Positions 4,439-7,001 of a stretch of 7,001 nucleotides of DNA are shown one piece after another. Both the position numbers and the translations under genes were made by a program. The stretch's first letter is position 1. The number at the start of each line of letters is the position of its first letter. The notes beneath the pieces were generated by a model, which had not been told where the DNA came from, made no database searches, and saw only the letters and a program-made list of their open reading frames with translations. This DNA comes from Planctomycetota bacterium (GTDB lineage: Bacteria > Planctomycetota > Phycisphaerae > Sedimentisphaerales > Anaerohalosphaeraceae): positions 1 to 7,001 of the forward strand of contig JAGHBX010000460.1 in NCBI GenBank assembly GCA_021160785.1. Reading direction: 5' to 3'.

Positions 4439-7001
4439 ATGGCGTCTAAAGGATTTGCGCACCTGCACTTACATACGCAGTACTCGCTGCTGGACGGGGC
4501 GATTGCGCCTGGCAAGCTGTTTTCGCGGTGCAAGGAACTTGAAATGGATTCGGTCGCGATCACCGACCACGGCAATATGTTCGGTGCGATCGACTTTTAT
4601 ACGAAAGCACGGAAGGCTCATATCAAGCCGATAATCGGGATTGAAGCCTATATTGCGCCGGGTTCGCGATTCGACAAACAAAAAGGCGGCGTAAAGGACA
4701 ACACGTTTCATCTGCTTCTGTTGGCCGAAAATACGGCTGGTTATCACAATCTTTTGAAGCTGAGCAGTATAGGTTTTACGGAGGGTTTTTATTACCGCCC
4801 CAGGATCGACAAGGAAGTTTTAGCCCAGTTCAACGAGGGGATAATCTGCACAAGCGCCTGTATCGCCGGCGAGGTGCCTGCGGCGATTGCACGGGGCGAT
4901 GTGAACAAGGCCCGGTCTGCGGTCGAGAGCTTTTTGAAGATTTTCGGCGAGGACCGGTTCTTCATCGAATTGCAGCATCATGAAGACAGCGATATGCCCG
5001 ATGTTCGTCCGGGGCTGATTGAACTGGCCAATGAGATGGGTGTTGGCATGGTCGCTACAAATGACGTTCATTTTCTTAATGCCGACGATTTTGAGGCCCA
5101 TAACGCTCTGTGCTGTATCGGTACGGGAAAGACTGTTACCGATCCGACACGCATGCAATATCCGTCCAGCGTGTACCTCAAGAGCAGCAAAGAAATGCGC
5201 GGTATGTTTGCCGATGTGCCCGAAGCCTGCGACAACACGCTGATGATCGCCGAACGCTGTAATGTTGAGATTGATCTTAAGACAAAGCATGCGCCCAGGT
5301 TTACGCCCGACGACGGCAGCAGTGCCGAGGATTTCCTGACGAAGCTGTGCTACAAAGGTGCAAAGAAGAGATACGGCAGGATAACCGGCGAGATCAAGCA
5401 GCGGATAGAGAGGGAGCTGGAGGTTATCGAGGGCAAGGGTTTTGCCAGTTACTTTCTGATCGTGTGGGATTTCTGCAACTTTGCGATGCAGAACAAGATT
5501 CCCGTTGGCGCCAGGGGAAGCGCCGTCGGTACGGTTGTGGGTTATTGTCTGGGTATATGCGACGTTGACCCGATCAAGTATGACTTGCTGTTTGAGCGGT
5601 TCATGGACCCCGAGCGCAACGAGATGCCCGATATCGACATCGACATCTGCCAGGACGGGCGGGCCAGGACGCTGGAGTATGTCAGGCAGAAATACGGCCA
5701 GATCGCCCAGATCATTACCTTCGGAACAATGAAGGCAAGGGCTGTTATCCGGGATGTGTGCCGCGTACTCGATGTGCCGCTTGCGGAGGCGGACCGGCTG
5801 GCAAAGCTGATTCCCAACGAACTGAAGATGACGTTGGATAAGGCTCTCAAGATCGAGCCGGATTTGAAAAAGTCATGCGATGAGAACGAGCAGACCCGCA
5901 AGGTTTTCGAGATAGGAAGGAAACTGGAGGGGCTTACGCGGCATGCTTCTGTCCATGCCTGCGGGGTGGTGATTGCAGACGAACCGTTGACCGATTACCT
6001 GCCCCTGTATAAGCAGCCGGGCTCGGAGGACATCGTAACGCAATTCGAGGGTCCGACCGTTGAGAAGGTCGGATTGCTGAAGATGGATTTCTTAGGGCTG
6101 CGGACGTTGAGTGTGATCGAGCGGGCCATCGAACTTGTCAAAGTGGCGCATGACGTTGATATCGATATCGAGAGCATTGACCTGGCCGACCAGAATGTAT
6201 TGGGCGGCATCTTCGGCGGGGGCAGGACGAAGGGTGTTTTCCAGTTTGAATCGGGCGGCATGCGGGACTTGCTGATGAAACTCAAACCCGACCGCATAGA
6301 AGACTTGATCGCCGCCAATGCGCTCTATCGGCCCGGTCCGATGGCGCTGATCGGCGACTTCGTCGACCGCAAGCACGGTGCCAAGTGGGATGTGCCCCAT
6401 CCGATCATGCGCGAGGTGCTAGAGGAAACATTCGGCATCATGGTCTATCAGGAACAGGTCATGCGGATATGCAACCGCCTCGGCGATATTCCGCTGCGCG
6501 AGGCCTATACGCTGATCAAGGCAATAAGCAAAAAGAAACACAAGGTCATCGCCAGGGAAAAGGAGCGTTTCGTCGCCGGCTGCGTTGCCAAAGGCCTCAA
6601 GGAACAGGAAGCTGCCGACATCTTTGACCTGATCGAGCGGTTCGCCGGTTACGGCTTTAACAAGTCCCACGCGACTCGCTATTCGTTTATCGCGTATCAG
6701 ACCGCCTGGTTGAAGCACTACTATCCGGTGGAGTTCATGGCGGCGTTGCTGACTTACGAAATGGGCAACACCGATAAAGTCGTCGAGTATATCGGCGAGT
6801 GCAAGAGCATGGGCATCGATGTCCTGCCGCCGGAGATCAACGAGAGTTTCAGCGATTTTACGGTTGTTTACAGCGCAGACCATGAGCACAAGAAGCAATC
6901 CGGTGTTATTCGGTTCGGCCTTGCCGCGGTCAAGGGCGTCGGCGAAAAGGCCGTCGAACAGATCATCGCCGCACGCGAAAAGGTGGGCAGATTCAAGAGC
7001 C
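4439..7001 (+). CDS. dnaE: DNA polymerase III alpha subunit (replicative polymerase), 3' end cut off by the window
   Basis: This is the catalytic subunit of the chromosomal replicase. 854 residues are present of a family length of about 1,150. The N-terminal PHP domain (about 1-280) begins with HLHLHTQYSLLDG at 8-20 and TDHGNM at 42-47. The candidate metal ligands H10, H12, D19, H44, E69, H91, C141, D209 and H211 all appear present, unlike the degenerate E. coli domain. The palm follows, with PVGARGSAVG and PDIDIDICQDGR at 397-408; the catalytic aspartates are D398, D400 and D550 (KMDFLGLRTL). HASVHACGVVIAD and FQFESGGMRDLL are typical of the family, as are ALYRPGPM, YQEQVM, FAGYGFNKSH and YQTAWLKHYYPVEFMAALLT in the fingers. 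The window ends there, so the helix-hairpin-helix, clamp-binding, OB and tau-binding parts lie outside. The frame is uninterrupted. The gene has its own promoter and ribosome binding site and no functional link to the upstream cluster. Confidence 0.98.
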   Translation, partial: MASKGFAHLHLHTQYSLLDGAIAPGKLFSRCKELEMDSVAITDHGNMFGAIDFYTKARKAHIKPIIGIEAYIAPGSRFDKQKGGVKDNTFHLLLLAENTAGYHNLLKLSSIGFTEGFYYRPRIDKEVLAQFNEGIICTSACIAGEVPAAIARGDVNKARSAVESFLKIFGEDRFFIELQHHEDSDMPDVRPGLIELANEMGVGMVATNDVHFLNADDFEAHNALCCIGTGKTVTDPTRMQYPSSVYLKSSKEMRGMFADVPEACDNTLMIAERCNVEIDLKTKHAPRFTPDDGSSAEDFLTKLCYKGAKKRYGRITGEIKQRIERELEVIEGKGFASYFLIVWDFCNFAMQNKIPVGARGSAVGTVVGYCLGICDVDPIKYDLLFERFMDPERNEMPDIDIDICQDGRARTLEYVRQKYGQIAQIITFGTMKARAVIRDVCRVLDVPLAEADRLAKLIPNELKMTLDKALKIEPDLKKSCDENEQTRKVFEIGRKLEGLTRHASVHACGVVIADEPLTDYLPLYKQPGSEDIVTQFEGPTVEKVGLLKMDFLGLRTLSVIERAIELVKVAHDVDIDIESIDLADQNVLGGIFGGGRTKGVFQFESGGMRDLLMKLKPDRIEDLIAANALYRPGPMALIGDFVDRKHGAKWDVPHPIMREVLEETFGIMVYQEQVMRICNRLGDIPLREAYTLIKAISKKKHKVIAREKERFVAGCVAKGLKEQEAADIFDLIERFAGYGFNKSHATRYSFIAYQTAWLKHYYPVEFMAALLTYEMGNTDKVVEYIGECKSMGIDVLPPEINESFSDFTVVYSADHEHKKQSGVIRFGLAAVKGVGEKAVEQIIAAREKVGRFKS

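Noticed and set aside
5019..6627. Several plus- and minus-strand reading frames within dnaE
   Set aside because: The dnaE frame is continuous with family motifs throughout; the others are shadows.

Overview
The window looks like bacterial chromosome of moderate GC content, most likely from an anaerobic or sediment-type member of the Planctomycetota (Phycisphaerae-like). That assignment is an inference. It rests on the style of the DnaE active-site segment (PDIDIDICQDGR, PVGARGSAVG) and on the pairing of a ResB-type cytochrome maturation protein with a large multihaem cytochrome. No 16S rRNA or other taxonomic marker is present. All convincing genes lie on the + strand.

Layout. (1) Positions 1-597 hold the 3' part of a ResB-like (Ccs1, system II) cytochrome c maturation gene, interrupted by an apparent -1 shift at an A7 run. 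(2) Positions 702-2135 hold an intact exported multihaem c-type cytochrome with 13 CXXCH sites, plus a CX4CH site near the N-terminus and a CX3CH site near the C-terminus. (3) Positions 2119-3169 hold an exported thioredoxin-fold protein without a CXXC motif, fused to C-terminal TPR repeats. Its frame breaks at a G9 run. (4) Positions 3159-3895 hold an unrecognised exported protein with a C-terminal membrane anchor. The anchor lies in a different frame from the main domain. (5) Positions 3896-4438 are non-coding, with three consecutive stem-loops and a good sigma-70-type promoter. (6) From 4439 to the window end lies dnaE, the replicative DNA polymerase III alpha subunit, running off the edge.

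How it fits together. Genes 1-4 look like one transcription unit: same strand, a gap of 104 nt, then overlaps of 17 and 11 nt. ResB would help attach haem to the cytochrome outside the cytoplasmic membrane. The TPR/thioredoxin-fold protein and the anchored protein would act in the same compartment as chaperone, scaffold or docking partners. This suggests a self-contained cytochrome-plus-maturation or electron-transfer module. dnaE is a separate housekeeping unit with its own promoter.

Main caution: three of the four genes in the cytochrome cluster carry a single-base frame break, two of them at homopolymers, while the cytochrome gene and 2.56 kb of dnaE are clean. Sequencing or assembly error is the simplest explanation. 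Gene decay, slippage or phase variation (especially at G9) cannot be excluded from sequence alone.
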